From positions 62,001-126,000 of the forward strand of contig NZ_PQHZ01000010.1 of the NCBI RefSeq assembly GCF_003385185.1: a stretch of DNA of 64,000 nucleotides. The letters are read 5' to 3'. The notes below the pieces were generated by a model. The model searched no databases. It had not been told where the DNA came from and saw only the letters and a list, made by a program, of their open reading frames with translations. The translations under genes and the position numbers were made by a program. Source of the stretch: Amycolatopsis palatopharyngis. GTDB lineage: Bacteria; Actinomycetota; Actinomycetes; Mycobacteriales; Pseudonocardiaceae. This document shows, one piece after another, positions 34,019 to 42,990 of the stretch. The stretch's first letter is position 1. Every line of letters starts with the position of its first letter.

Positions 34019-34954
34019 TCAGGACACCCTCGCGATGGCCTCCGTCACCATGCGCCAGAACTTCCTGTGGTCGAGGTCGACCGCGACCTGTGTCGTGCAG
34101 TTCTCCGGGGCGGGCATCCGGAAATCGGCGACCGTCATGCCGACCGTCAGTTCCCCGCGTAGTTCCACATCCAGTGGCACCCGGCGGGTGGTCACGACGG
34201 ACGAGTCGACGAGGTAGGCGACGGCGCACGCGTCATGGACCGGCGGGTGCTCGAAGCCCTGGTTCGCCCGGTAGCTCTGCCGGAAGAAGTCCAGCAGGCC
34301 GAGTACGAATCCGCCGCAGTCGGAGCCGATGGCGCGGATCTGTTCCTCGACCTCTGGCGTCGCGAGCGCCTGGTGCGTCAGGTCGAGCCCGACCATGGTC
34401 AGCGGCCACGGCTCGTTGAACACGATGTGCGCGGACTCGGGGTCGACCTTGATGTTGAACTCGGCGGTCGCACTCCAGTTGCCGGTGTGATAGCCGCCGC
34501 CCATGAGCACGACCTCCCGGACGCGCTCCACGATGCGTGGTTCTCGCCGGACGGCGAGGGCGATGTTGGTCAGCGGGCCGGTCGGCACGAGCGTGACCGT
34601 GTTCGGTTCGTGTTCCATCACAGTTCGGATGATGTAGTCGACCGCGTGCTCGTCCTGCGGCGGACCTGCCGGCTCGGGCAGTTCGACACCGTCGAGGCCG
34701 GACTCGCCGTGAATGCTGGGGGCGGCTTCGGGTTGCCGGACCAGCGGACGTGCACACCCTGGATAGACCCGGAGATCGGTGTCCCGGCAGACACGCAGCA
34801 CGCTCAGGGCGTTTCGTGTCACCTTCTCCAGGGTCTGGTTTCCGCCGACGGTCGTGATGCCCAGGACGTCGATGCCGGGAGTGCCCAGCGCCAGGATGAT
34901 CGCGATGGCGTCGTCGTGCCCGGGATCGCAGTCGAGGATGATCTTGCGTGTCAT
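34019..34954 (-). CDS. Inosine-uridine-type nucleoside hydrolase
   Basis: A 311-residue nucleoside N-ribohydrolase that splits a nucleoside into base and ribose. The calcium-binding signature DCDPGHDDAIAI is at residues 8-19 and the second aspartate region (PPVHDACAVAYL) is near residue 245. NWSATAEFNIKVDPESAHIV is the conserved substrate loop. Its start overlaps the MFS stop by four bases, so it is the distal gene of a four-gene unit with psuG, psuK and the carrier. It would add ordinary nucleosides to a pseudouridine salvage pathway. Confidence 0.92.
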   Translation of the reverse strand: MTRKIILDCDPGHDDAIAIILALGTPGIDVLGITTVGGNQTLEKVTRNALSVLRVCRDTDLRVYPGCARPLVRQPEAAPSIHGESGLDGVELPEPAGPPQDEHAVDYIIRTVMEHEPNTVTLVPTGPLTNIALAVRREPRIVERVREVVLMGGGYHTGNWSATAEFNIKVDPESAHIVFNEPWPLTMVGLDLTHQALATPEVEEQIRAIGSDCGGFVLGLLDFFRQSYRANQGFEHPPVHDACAVAYLVDSSVVTTRRVPLDVELRGELTVGMTVADFRMPAPENCTTQVAVDLDHRKFWRMVTEAIARVS

Positions 34955-36429
34955 GCCGCTCCACGTGCCTTTCGTTCCTGTCGCGCGTTCGCGCCGACGA
35001 CGGCTGCGTCCTCGCGTTCCACTTCGGAATCGGGAATCTCGCTGGGAATGAGGAATGACACGGCGAAGGCCAGCAGCAGGATGGCGGCGCCGGTGAGGAC
35101 GCCACCCCGGTAGCCGGCTTCGGCGCCGAAATTCGTGGTGAGGAAGGTGTTCACGGCAAAGAGGATCGCGAAGCTCAGCCCGGCACCGAGGTTGAACGCA
35201 CCGGAGTTCATGCCCGGCAGGTATCCCTGGTTGTCCTTGGGACTCAGGACGATGCCGAGCCCGTTGAGCATGATGTTGCTGATTCCCGCGTAGGTGATGC
35301 CGATGAAGGTCGAGATGAACAGCAACATCGCGCCGCTGGGCTCATCGACGACGAGCACCGCGATCCCGAGGCCGAAGGCCGTGCCGATCAGGCCGATCTG
35401 CAGGACACGTTTGTAGCCGAGCGATGCCGCAAGACGCCCGGCGATCGGGCCCATGACCAGACCCGCGAGCGCGTACGGCGTGAGCGTCACCCAGGACACG
35501 GTGTCTGCGTGGATACCCGCCCCGACCGCGCTGTCCTGCGCGAAGTTGGGGATCAGGCCGTTCATGACCGCGAAGACCCCGGTCATCGTCAGCAGCGTGG
35601 TGAGCAGCAGTGCCCAGGTGCGGCGCTGCCGCATGTAGGTCGTGCTGACCAGCGGATGCGCGGAATGGTGCTCGATCCGCCAGAAAACGGCGAACGCCGC
35701 GATGCCTGCGACGATGAGGACCGCCACGATCGGCCAGTTGGCCTCCCCGAGTTTTCCGGCCTCGTTGAAGGCGGTGAGGACCGTGCCGAGTGCGATGACC
35801 AGGGGAACGACGCCCTTCCAGTCCATGGGTGGCGTCTCGGTCGCGGTCGACTCGACGGTGGCGAACCGGATCGCGACCACTGCCACCAGGCCGACGACGG
35901 CCATGACCCAGAAGATGGAACGGAAGCCGAAGTGCTCGGCGAGCCAGCCGCCCGCCAGTGCGTCCACGCCGGCGATCCCGCCGTTGACCGCGGTGAGCAC
36001 ACCGAGCAGCGTCGCGTATCGCTTCTGGTCGAGGATCTGGACGCGCAACATGATCAGGCACATCGGCACGATGGGACCCGACACCCCCTGCACGACCCGC
36101 CCGACGAACAACATCGTCACGTTCGTCGCGAGCGCCGCGACCACGCTGCCGACGATGGTGACCACGAGCATCCCGATCATGACGCGACGCCGGCCGATCA
36201 GATCTCCCCAGCGCGGCAGGAAGAGCGAGAAGAGCGCCGCCGCCGTGAAGAACGCGGTCTGCGTCAGCCCGATCTCCGCGTCGGTGGCGCTCAACTCCTC
36301 CCGCATGGTGGCGAGTGCGGGCGAGAGCATCGAGGCGTTGAGCTGGAAAGCGAAGATCGCCGCCAGAAGCGCGAGGACGACCGCGAATACGTTGCTGCCA
36401 CGCGAGCGGGAGACGGTTTGATCCGTCAT
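34951..36429 (-). CDS. MFS transporter of the nucleoside/pseudouridine unit
   Basis: A 492-residue major facilitator with fourteen predicted hydrophobic segments (DHA2-like layout). LPRWGDLIGRRRVM is the loop 2-3 motif and GRVVQGVSG the motif-C-like region. DHA2 carriers are usually exporters, but catabolic units commonly use such proteins for import. Position between PsuK and the nucleoside hydrolase (50 bases and four-base overlap) makes pseudouridine or a nucleoside the likely substrate. Confidence 0.88.
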   Translation of the reverse strand: MTDQTVSRSRGSNVFAVVLALLAAIFAFQLNASMLSPALATMREELSATDAEIGLTQTAFFTAAALFSLFLPRWGDLIGRRRVMIGMLVVTIVGSVVAALATNVTMLFVGRVVQGVSGPIVPMCLIMLRVQILDQKRYATLLGVLTAVNGGIAGVDALAGGWLAEHFGFRSIFWVMAVVGLVAVVAIRFATVESTATETPPMDWKGVVPLVIALGTVLTAFNEAGKLGEANWPIVAVLIVAGIAAFAVFWRIEHHSAHPLVSTTYMRQRRTWALLLTTLLTMTGVFAVMNGLIPNFAQDSAVGAGIHADTVSWVTLTPYALAGLVMGPIAGRLAASLGYKRVLQIGLIGTAFGLGIAVLVVDEPSGAMLLFISTFIGITYAGISNIMLNGLGIVLSPKDNQGYLPGMNSGAFNLGAGLSFAILFAVNTFLTTNFGAEAGYRGGVLTGAAILLLAFAVSFLIPSEIPDSEVEREDAAVVGANARQERKARGAA

Positions 36430-36479
36430 GTCACGTCACACCTCTCTGTGTGATGGGGACTTCTGTGTGGAACCGCCGG

Positions 36480-37364
36480 TCAGTCGGTGTCGGGCTCCGT
36501 CGCGCCAGGGCAGCGCAGGACCCGAGCGGAGAGGGCGTGCGCCGTTTCGCAACTGGCGGTCAGATCTCCGCCTGTGCGCAGGTACGACGCGAGGAAGCCC
36601 GCGTTGAAGGAGTCGCCCGCGCCGGTCAGATCGCGGACATCGTGGACGGGGGCGACAGGCACGCTCGCGGCCAGCTTCCCTCCGGTGAAGATGTTGGTGG
36701 GTTCCTTGCCGTCGCGCGCCAGCAGCGTCGCACGGGGGAAACGGGCGAGACCGGCGCCGGGCTCGTTTCCGTCGGCCAGGCCGAGCAAGCGGCTTTCATC
36801 GCGATTGGCCGAGATGAAGTCCGGGTCGCATTCGGTCATGAGGCCGAGGAACGCGTCGACTCCGTAGTGCTCGATCATGCCAGTCGACGAGACGTCGATG
36901 GACACCTTGCCGCCGCGCCGTTTGTGCTCCTGAACCGCGTGCATGACGGCTCCGGGGGTGGATCCCGATTCGAACGAGTAGGCGGTCACGTGGAGGATCT
37001 CGAGGTCGTCGAGCCACGACGGCTCGATCGGCTCGAGACAGGCGGAAGCGCCCCGTGAGGGGAACATCTTCCGCTCCCCCTGCTCGTCGATCAGGACCAC
37101 GATCATTCCGGTCCTGTCCCGCACCTGGAGTTTCACCTCCACCTGACGATCCTCGAGGTCCTTACGGAGAACCGGCCCGCCGAGGTCGTCACCGACGCAG
37201 CCGATGAAGCGCGTCGGGTACCGAGGTCCTGCGAATGCGGCGACATTGGCGGCCGATCCGCCGCGCTGCATGGAGATCTCGGCCTTCGTGTCGGTCGCTT
37301 CGCGGCTCCGCTCGAGTTGCCAGACGACGACATCCTGGACGATGTCGCCCACGACGCCGAGCAC
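36480..37364 (-). CDS. psuK: PfkB-family kinase, probable pseudouridine kinase
   Basis: A 294-residue ribokinase-family enzyme. The N-terminal GGSAANVAAFAG substrate motif is near residues 32-43 and the C-terminal DLTGAGDSFNAGFLASYL carries the anion hole and catalytic aspartate. GTG at 37364 overlaps the psuG stop by one base (TAGTG). The direct coupling to PsuG argues that the substrate is pseudouridine, giving pseudouridine 5'-phosphate. Ribokinase itself is an alternative, since the nucleoside hydrolase in the operon releases ribose, but the PsuG coupling favours PsuK. Confidence 0.82.
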   Translation of the reverse strand: MLGVVGDIVQDVVVWQLERSREATDTKAEISMQRGGSAANVAAFAGPRYPTRFIGCVGDDLGGPVLRKDLEDRQVEVKLQVRDRTGMIVVLIDEQGERKMFPSRGASACLEPIEPSWLDDLEILHVTAYSFESGSTPGAVMHAVQEHKRRGGKVSIDVSSTGMIEHYGVDAFLGLMTECDPDFISANRDESRLLGLADGNEPGAGLARFPRATLLARDGKEPTNIFTGGKLAASVPVAPVHDVRDLTGAGDSFNAGFLASYLRTGGDLTASCETAHALSARVLRCPGATEPDTD

Positions 37365-38287
37365 TAGTTCTCCCGATCGATCAGCGCCTTTGCGACCTCG
37401 GACGCGAGGCGGACGTTGTTCTTGTACAGCGCGACGTTGACCTCGAGACTGCGGTCCTGCGTGGCGCGACGGATGAAGTCGAGCAGGTACGGGGTAGAGG
37501 CCTGTCCCTTGATGCCGTCCTTCTCGGCCGCGGCCCACGCGCGTTCCACGACGCCGTCGAGCTCGGCGGGGTCGAGCTGCTCGTCCTCCGGCACAGGGTT
37601 GGCGATGAGAATGCCGCTGCGGATCCCGAGGTCGCGCTGCGCGGTGAGCATGGTGGCGATGTCCTCCGGCGAGTCCGCGCGCGCGTTCACCTCGAAACCC
37701 GAGTCCGTGACGTAGAAGCCCGGATAGCGGTTGGTGCGGTAGCCGACGACCGGGACGCTGAGGGTTTCGAAGCGTTCGAGGGTGGCACCGATGTCGAGAA
37801 TCGCCTTCGCGCCCGAGCTGATGAGGACGATCGAGGTCTTCGAAAGTGCCACCAGGTCGGCGGATTCGTCGAAGGTCTTCTCGGCGCCGTGGTGCACCCC
37901 GCCCAGCCCGCCGGTGGCGAAGACATCGATCCCCACGGCCTTGGCCAGAAACGCGGTCGCGGCGATCGTCGTGCCGGCGTTCTTCTTCGTGACCGCGCCC
38001 AGCGGCAGCTCCCGGATTGATGCCTTGTCGGCGTCGTCGTCCTCGGCGAGCTCGCTGATCTCCTCGTGTGTCAGGCCGACGACCGGAACCCCGCGGTGCA
38101 CACCGATGGTGGCGGGGACGGCACCGGCCGCGCGGATGATCTCCTCACCCTCGATGGCGACCTCGATGTTGCGCGGACGCGGCAGACCGTGGGTGAAGAT
38201 GGTGGACTCCAGGGCGACGACCGGAACGTCGTTCTTGAGCGCGTTGGCGACGTGGTCTCCGAGACGAATGGCCGACGGTGCCCTCAT
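37364..38287 (-). CDS. psuG: Pseudouridine-5'-phosphate glycosidase
   Basis: A 307-residue PsuG, which reversibly cleaves the C-C bond of pseudouridine 5'-phosphate to uracil and ribose 5-phosphate. Diagnostic sequences are ALESTIFTHGLPRPRN with the catalytic E27, LGAVTKKNAGTTIAAT (lysine region), ATGGLGGVHHGAE, and the C-terminal LLDFIRRAT. The length is normal for the family. It is first in a four-gene minus-strand unit, with a LysR-type dyad 70-90 bases upstream. Confidence 0.95.
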   Translation of the reverse strand: MRAPSAIRLGDHVANALKNDVPVVALESTIFTHGLPRPRNIEVAIEGEEIIRAAGAVPATIGVHRGVPVVGLTHEEISELAEDDDADKASIRELPLGAVTKKNAGTTIAATAFLAKAVGIDVFATGGLGGVHHGAEKTFDESADLVALSKTSIVLISSGAKAILDIGATLERFETLSVPVVGYRTNRYPGFYVTDSGFEVNARADSPEDIATMLTAQRDLGIRSGILIANPVPEDEQLDPAELDGVVERAWAAAEKDGIKGQASTPYLLDFIRRATQDRSLEVNVALYKNNVRLASEVAKALIDREN

Positions 38288-38356
38288 GCTGCTCCTCTAC
38301 TCGCGATCTGACTGCTTGCCGGCTCATCGTAGGAACGCTTCCCATTCCAGTCGAGA

Positions 38357-38377
38357 ATCAAGAAGGAATGTCTTGAT
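38357..38377. promoter_or_regulatory. LysR box between psuG and the LysR gene
   Basis: ATCAAGA (38357-38363), seven bases, then the exact inverted TCTTGAT (38371-38377). The inner T-N11-A arrangement and the location, 11 bases before the LysR ATG and 70 before psuG, match a LysR recognition site. The proximity to the LysR start also implies autorepression and an almost leaderless message. Confidence 0.82.
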
Positions 38378-38388
38378 AGTGTTTGTCT

Positions 38389-39294
38389 ATGAAGTTCACG
38401 GTGCGTCAGCTTGAGGCGTTCCGGGCGGTCGCCACGGAGCTGCATTTCGGCCGGGCCGCATCCTCGCTGCGGTTGTCGCAACCGACGGTGAGCAAAGAGC
38501 TGCACCGCCTGGAGCGAGCGCTCGACCTCGAGCTGTTTCAGCGCTCGTCCGGGGGGACAGCGCTCACCGCGGAGGGCGAAGAACTACTGCCGCATGCCGA
38601 ACGGGCCCTCGATGCGCTCGCGCGCCTCGGTGAGGCGGCTTCGACCGTCAAGCGACGGCTCGCGTCGGAAGTGCGCGTCGCCACCTCTCCCAGCATCGTC
38701 AACCGGCTCATGCCCGAGATCCTGCGCTACCTCGAAGTCGCCCATCCCCAGCTCAGCATCACCACGGTCGAGGTGGAAACGGGCGAGGTCGGTCAGGCGG
38801 TCGAGAACGGCGAGGCCGATGTCGGGCTCGGCCATCACGTGGGTCCTGTGCACAGTGGACACGTGCGCACGATCGGCCACGACGAGGTGTACGTCCTCAT
38901 CGCCGAGGAACTGGTCGGCCCGGATGTAGCGGCTGTTGATCTCGCCCGCCTGGAAAAGCTGCCACTGCTGCTCTGGCCGCGCGAGCACAACCCCGCGTAC
39001 TACGACGCGCTCCTCACGATCTGCCACGACAGGCGCCTGGACCCGTTGATTCTCACCGGAACCTCACGGATCTCGGGATCGCGGTCGTACTTCCTGCACG
39101 ACGGTCGAGCGTTCTCCCTGGTTCCACGGGACTTCGCCCTCGCGGAGGCGCCTGACCTGCGCGCCGTTCCACTCAGCGTCCCTGGCTGGCTGCCGCTCGA
39201 TGTCGCCTGGGTCGATCCGCTGTCGCCGGCGTCGCGGATCCTGCTTCAGGAGGTGGAGAAGGTCGCGACGAGCGCACGGGAGCAGGATGCCTGA
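38389..39294 (+). CDS. LysR-family regulator
   Basis: A 301-residue LysR regulator. Residues 1-60 hold the winged HTH (VRQLEAFRAVATELHFGRAA, then RLSQPTVSKELHRLERAL); residues 90-290 are the two-lobed effector domain. ATG 38389 is the start; no ribosome site is seen upstream, consistent with a leaderless transcript. Divergent from psuG and flanked by a perfect dyad, it most likely activates the pseudouridine unit in response to a pathway intermediate. Confidence 0.92.
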   Translation: MKFTVRQLEAFRAVATELHFGRAASSLRLSQPTVSKELHRLERALDLELFQRSSGGTALTAEGEELLPHAERALDALARLGEAASTVKRRLASEVRVATSPSIVNRLMPEILRYLEVAHPQLSITTVEVETGEVGQAVENGEADVGLGHHVGPVHSGHVRTIGHDEVYVLIAEELVGPDVAAVDLARLEKLPLLLWPREHNPAYYDALLTICHDRRLDPLILTGTSRISGSRSYFLHDGRAFSLVPRDFALAEAPDLRAVPLSVPGWLPLDVAWVDPLSPASRILLQEVEKVATSAREQDA

Positions 39295-39321
39295 CGCGGG
39301 GTCCAGCGGCAGCCATAACCG

Positions 39322-39429
39322 GCAACCGGGTTGTCTGTAAAGCAACAAGGTAGTTGGGTCGCCCGGGAACGGGAGCGGGAATCAGTCTTGACGGTGACCT
39401 CTCTCACTTCTACAGTGCAACTGGGTTGC
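39322..39429 (+). promoter_or_regulatory. Promoter with three GCAAC/GTTGC operator sites before the creatine unit
   Basis: The promoter is -35 TTGACG (39388-39393), a 17-base spacer and -10 TACAGT (39411-39416). The perfect palindrome GCAACTGGGTTGC (39417-39429) covers the start point. A one-mismatch copy GCAACCGGGTTGT is at 39322-39334, and a third, wider copy GCAAC-N6-GTTG at 39342-39356. An IclR gene is encoded at the end of the unit; these sites fit IclR-type regulation with an upstream pair and a start-point site. Confidence 0.78.
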
Positions 39430-39470
39430 TTCACACGCAACTCCTAGTCCTTCTCTGGATGGAGTGCCCG

Positions 39471-40811
39471 ATGACCACTCCTGCGACTCCCGGGCCCGAA
39501 ACGGTCGGGTCCACGGCTGACACGAAGTCCCTCGTGGTGGATCGCGGCACGAGGCGCCGAGTCGTTGCCGCCAGCTTCGTCGGCAACTTTGTCGAATGGT
39601 TCGACTACGCCGTCTACGGCTATCTCGCTGCCACGATCTCGACGGTTTTCTTCCCGGCCAGCGACCCGACCACCGGTCTGCTGCTCACGTTCGGGGTCTT
39701 TGCCATTTCGTTCCTCGTCCGGCCGCTCGGTGGCATCGTGTGGGGCCACATCGGGGACAAGGTCGGACGACGGGCGGCGCTTTCCTACTCGATCCTGATC
39801 ATGTCGATCGCCACGTTCGCGATCGCGTTCCTCCCGACCTACTCGGCCGTGGGAATCGCCGCCCCGATCCTGCTGCTCGTGATCCGTATCGTGCAGGGCT
39901 TCTCCGCCTCCGGGGAGTACGCGGGCGCCTCGTCGTTTCTGGTCGAATACGCGCCCGACGGCAGGCGCGGTCTCTATGCCGCGGTGGTACCCGCCAGCAC
40001 CGCGGCAGGTCTGCTGTTCGGCTCGCTCCTGACGGCACTACTCACCGCACTGCTCTCCGACGCGCAGATGCACGACTGGGGCTGGCGTCTGCCGTTCCTG
40101 CTGGCGGCTCCCATGGGCCTGATCGGCCGCTACATCAGGTACCGGCTCGAGGACACTCCGGTGTTCAAGGCGCTGGAGGTCGGCGAAGAGGTCTCCAAGA
40201 CTCCCGTCAAGGAGATGTTCAGGGTCTACCGGAAGCCACTGCTGCTCGCACTCGGTGCCACGTTGTTGAACGCCGTCGCCTTCTACATGCTGCTGAGCTA
40301 CATGCCGACCTACCTCGCGCAGGAACTCGGCTTCGGCGCGACCGAGTCCCTGGTGACGACCACCGTCGCTCTGGCCGCCTACGTCGGCTTCACGTTCCTC
40401 ACCGGTCTTGCCTCGGACCGGTTCGGTCGAAGGACCATGCTGATCCTGGCGTCGGTTCTGTTCATCGTCGCCGCGGTGCCCACCTTCGTCCTGCTCGACG
40501 GCGCCGGCTTCCTGACGATACTGCTGCTGCAGGTCGTGCTCGCGGCGATGCTCACCGTCAACGACGGTGCCCTGCCGAGCTTCCTCGCCGAGATGTTCCC
40601 GACCAGGGTCCGGTACACCGGATTCGCGGTCAGCTTCAACCTGGCCAACGCGATCTTCGGTGGGACCGCGCCGTTCGTGGCGACCCTGCTCATCTCCCAG
40701 ACCGGTAGCGAGATCGCCCCGGCCTGGTACCTCGTCGCGGCAGCCGCCGTCTCCCTTGTCGCGGTACTCGCGAGCCGCGAGACCTCCCGCGAACCCCTTC
40801 GGGAGAACTGA
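39471..40811 (+). CDS. MHS-family metabolite/proton symporter
   Basis: A 446-residue carrier of the MHS (ProP/KgtP) branch of the major facilitators. Hallmarks are ASFVGNFVEWFDYAVYGYLA at the start of TM1, GHIGDKVGRR in loop 2-3 and RIVQGFSASGEYAGA in TM4. ATG 39471 has GGAG six bases upstream and is preferred to the in-frame ATG 39459. Immediately before the creatinase gene (34 bases), it is the likely importer for creatine or creatinine; related proteins otherwise carry betaine, proline or dicarboxylates. Confidence 0.9.
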   Translation: MTTPATPGPETVGSTADTKSLVVDRGTRRRVVAASFVGNFVEWFDYAVYGYLAATISTVFFPASDPTTGLLLTFGVFAISFLVRPLGGIVWGHIGDKVGRRAALSYSILIMSIATFAIAFLPTYSAVGIAAPILLLVIRIVQGFSASGEYAGASSFLVEYAPDGRRGLYAAVVPASTAAGLLFGSLLTALLTALLSDAQMHDWGWRLPFLLAAPMGLIGRYIRYRLEDTPVFKALEVGEEVSKTPVKEMFRVYRKPLLLALGATLLNAVAFYMLLSYMPTYLAQELGFGATESLVTTTVALAAYVGFTFLTGLASDRFGRRTMLILASVLFIVAAVPTFVLLDGAGFLTILLLQVVLAAMLTVNDGALPSFLAEMFPTRVRYTGFAVSFNLANAIFGGTAPFVATLLISQTGSEIAPAWYLVAAAAVSLVAVLASRETSREPLREN

Positions 40812-40845
40812 CTCCACCACACGCAACACGAAAAGGAGCGTCCGA

Positions 40846-42075
40846 ATGTCGATCACCGAACTCGAACGTCTGAAATTGATCCCCAACGGTGAGAAGGAGC
40901 GGCAGACATTCTCCGCGGCGGAGATGCGGCGGCGGCTCTCGGGTCTGCGCAAGCTCATGGCCGACGAGGGTGTGGACGTCGTCCTGCTGACGTCCTACCA
41001 CAACGTCAAGTATTACTCGGACTTCCTCTACACCTCGTTCGGAAGGCCTTATGCCTACGTCGTCACCCAGGACGAGCAGTTCACCGTTTCCGCGAACATC
41101 GACGCCGGTATGCCGTGGCGCCGCACCTTCGGCGACAACGTCGTCTACACCGACTGGCATCGTGACAACTACATCTGGGTGATCCGCGAGAGCCTGCGTT
41201 CGCGCGGAATCTCGCCGTCCCGCGTCGGTGTGGAGGACGACAGTGTGCCCCTGCAGATGCGGCAGAAGTTCGAGGCAGCCTTCTCCGATGCCGTCGTGAC
41301 CGATGTCTCCCAGGGCCTGATGCGCCAGCGGATGATCAAGTCCGCCGAGGAGATCGACGTCATCAGGCAGGGCGCCCGCATCGGTGACCTCGGAGGGGAG
41401 GCGATCCGGGAGGCGATATCCGAAGGCGTCCAGGAATTCGAGGTCGCGCTGGCCGGTACGAACGCGATGGTCCGCGAGATCGCTCGGACCTTCCCGCACA
41501 CCGAGATCAGGGACACCTGGGTCTGGTTCCAGTCCGGCATCAACACCGACGGAGCGCACAACTGGCCGACCACGCGCCGAGTGCGTCGCGGTGACATTCT
41601 GAGCCTGAACTGCTTTCCGATGACCTCGGGTTATTACACCGCGCTCGAGCGGACGATGTTCTACGGCGAGCCCGACAAGCGGTCGCTCGAGTTGTGGGAG
41701 ATCAACGTCGAGGTGCACCGTGCCGGCTTGGAGCTGATCAAGCCGGGAGTCACATGCTCCGAGATCGCGCACACGCTCAACGAGATCTACCTTCGGCACG
41801 ATCTGCTGGGGCACCGCACCTTCGGCTATGGACACTCCTTCGGGGTGCTCAGCCACTACTACGGCCGGGAAGCGGGACTGGAACTGCGTGAGGACATCGA
41901 CACGGTGCTGCAACCGGGCATGGTGGTCTCCATGGAGCCCATGATCATGATGCCCGAGGGCCAGCCGGGCGCCGGTGGATACCGCGAGCACGACATTCTC
42001 GTGATCCACGAGGACGGGATCGAGAACATCACCAAGTTCCCCTTCGGCCCGGAACACAACATTCTGCAGGCCTGA
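40846..42075 (+). CDS. Creatinase (creatine amidinohydrolase)
   Basis: A 409-residue creatinase, hydrolysing creatine to sarcosine and urea in the cytoplasm. It follows the Pseudomonas enzyme closely over its length: FTSYHN-type start (here LLTSYHNVKYYSDFLY), SFGRPYA, NIDAGMPWRR, YTDWHRDNY, WFQSGINTDGAHN with the catalytic histidine H238 (equivalent to His232), LSLNCFPMTSGYYTALERT and the C-terminal GAGGYREHDIL. The fold is that of M24 peptidases, but the metal ligands are absent, as in true creatinases. AAGGAG lies eight bases before the ATG. No sarcosine oxidase or urease is visible in the window. Confidence 0.95.
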   Translation: MSITELERLKLIPNGEKERQTFSAAEMRRRLSGLRKLMADEGVDVVLLTSYHNVKYYSDFLYTSFGRPYAYVVTQDEQFTVSANIDAGMPWRRTFGDNVVYTDWHRDNYIWVIRESLRSRGISPSRVGVEDDSVPLQMRQKFEAAFSDAVVTDVSQGLMRQRMIKSAEEIDVIRQGARIGDLGGEAIREAISEGVQEFEVALAGTNAMVREIARTFPHTEIRDTWVWFQSGINTDGAHNWPTTRRVRRGDILSLNCFPMTSGYYTALERTMFYGEPDKRSLELWEINVEVHRAGLELIKPGVTCSEIAHTLNEIYLRHDLLGHRTFGYGHSFGVLSHYYGREAGLELREDIDTVLQPGMVVSMEPMIMMPEGQPGAGGYREHDILVIHEDGIENITKFPFGPEHNILQA

Positions 42076-42093
42076 CCACCGCTGTTTCCGTCC

Positions 42094-42130
42094 GGCCAGG
42101 CCGCATCGCAGATCTCGCTGCGGCCTGGCC
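42094..42130 (+). terminator. 12-bp hairpin after the creatinase gene
   Basis: GGCCAGGCCGCA (42094-42105), a 13-base loop, and the exact complement TGCGGCCTGGCC (42119-42130), starting 18 bases after the creatinase stop. It should separate the creatinase message from iclR expression. Confidence 0.72.
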
Positions 42131-42167
42131 CGGTCCCGGCCCGGACGATACGCAAGGATGGGGCACC

Positions 42168-42977
42168 ATGACGGCATCGAAGAACACCGCTTCCGGTGAG
42201 GATGACGACGACAGCGGCGAATCCCGCGGCATCTCCGTACTGCGTAACGGTCTCGCCGTCCTCCGCTGCTTCAGCGTCGATCAGCCGTCGCTCGGCGTCA
42301 CCGACATCGCCGCGAAAGTCGGTCTGCACAAGAGCACGGTGTCACGCATCCTGGCCACCCTGGAACTCGAGGAACTGGTCGAGCGGGATGCCGGCACCAA
42401 GCGGTTCCGGCTCGGGCTCGGTGTCATCGGGATGGCCGGCCCGCTGCTGGCCGACCTCGATGTACGCCGGGTCGCCTATCCGGTCCTGACCGAGTTGAGC
42501 CGCCGCACCAGTGAGACCGCGGCGCTCATGGTGTGGGACGGCCGCGAGGCCGTCTGCGTCGAGCAGGTCCCCAGCCGTCACCAGGTCAAGCACACGACAC
42601 CGTTGGGAACCCGCTACAACACCGCGTTGAGTTCCTCGGTGCAGGTGTTTCTGGCCCAGACCGACAACTTCACCGCGCGCAGCCTGCTGATGAACGGAAC
42701 GATCGACCATCCACATCTGGACGAGGTCGCCTTCGACGCGTACCTGGCTCGCCTCCAGGAGGTCGCCGAGCGGGGATTCGCCGTGAACTACGGCGAGACC
42801 TCGCTCGAGGAGGTGGGCGTCGCGGCTCCGGTGACAGACCACCGCGGAATCCCGGTGGCGGCCGTGCTCGTCTCCGCTCCACGCTTCCGAATCTCCGCCG
42901 AGCAGGTCACGGTCATCGGCGAGGCGATCACGGAAGCTGCCCGGGAGATCAGTTCCCGGCTCGGTGGCGCAGCCTGA
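42168..42977 (+). CDS. IclR-family regulator
   Basis: A 269-residue IclR regulator. An acidic N-terminal tail (residues 1-20) precedes the winged HTH (VLRNGLAVLRCFSV, then VTDIAAKVGLHKSTVSRILA) and the GAF-like effector domain (ETAALMVWDGREAVCVEQ, GETSLEEVGVAAPV). It follows the creatinase gene in the same orientation and is the probable controller of the transporter-creatinase unit through the three GCAAC/GTTGC palindromes upstream of 39471. Its 3' end faces that of a PucR gene 13 bases away. Confidence 0.92.
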   Translation: MTASKNTASGEDDDDSGESRGISVLRNGLAVLRCFSVDQPSLGVTDIAAKVGLHKSTVSRILATLELEELVERDAGTKRFRLGLGVIGMAGPLLADLDVRRVAYPVLTELSRRTSETAALMVWDGREAVCVEQVPSRHQVKHTTPLGTRYNTALSSSVQVFLAQTDNFTARSLLMNGTIDHPHLDEVAFDAYLARLQEVAERGFAVNYGETSLEEVGVAAPVTDHRGIPVAAVLVSAPRFRISAEQVTVIGEAITEAAREISSRLGGAA

Positions 42978-42990
42978 CGCTCTGTTCGGT

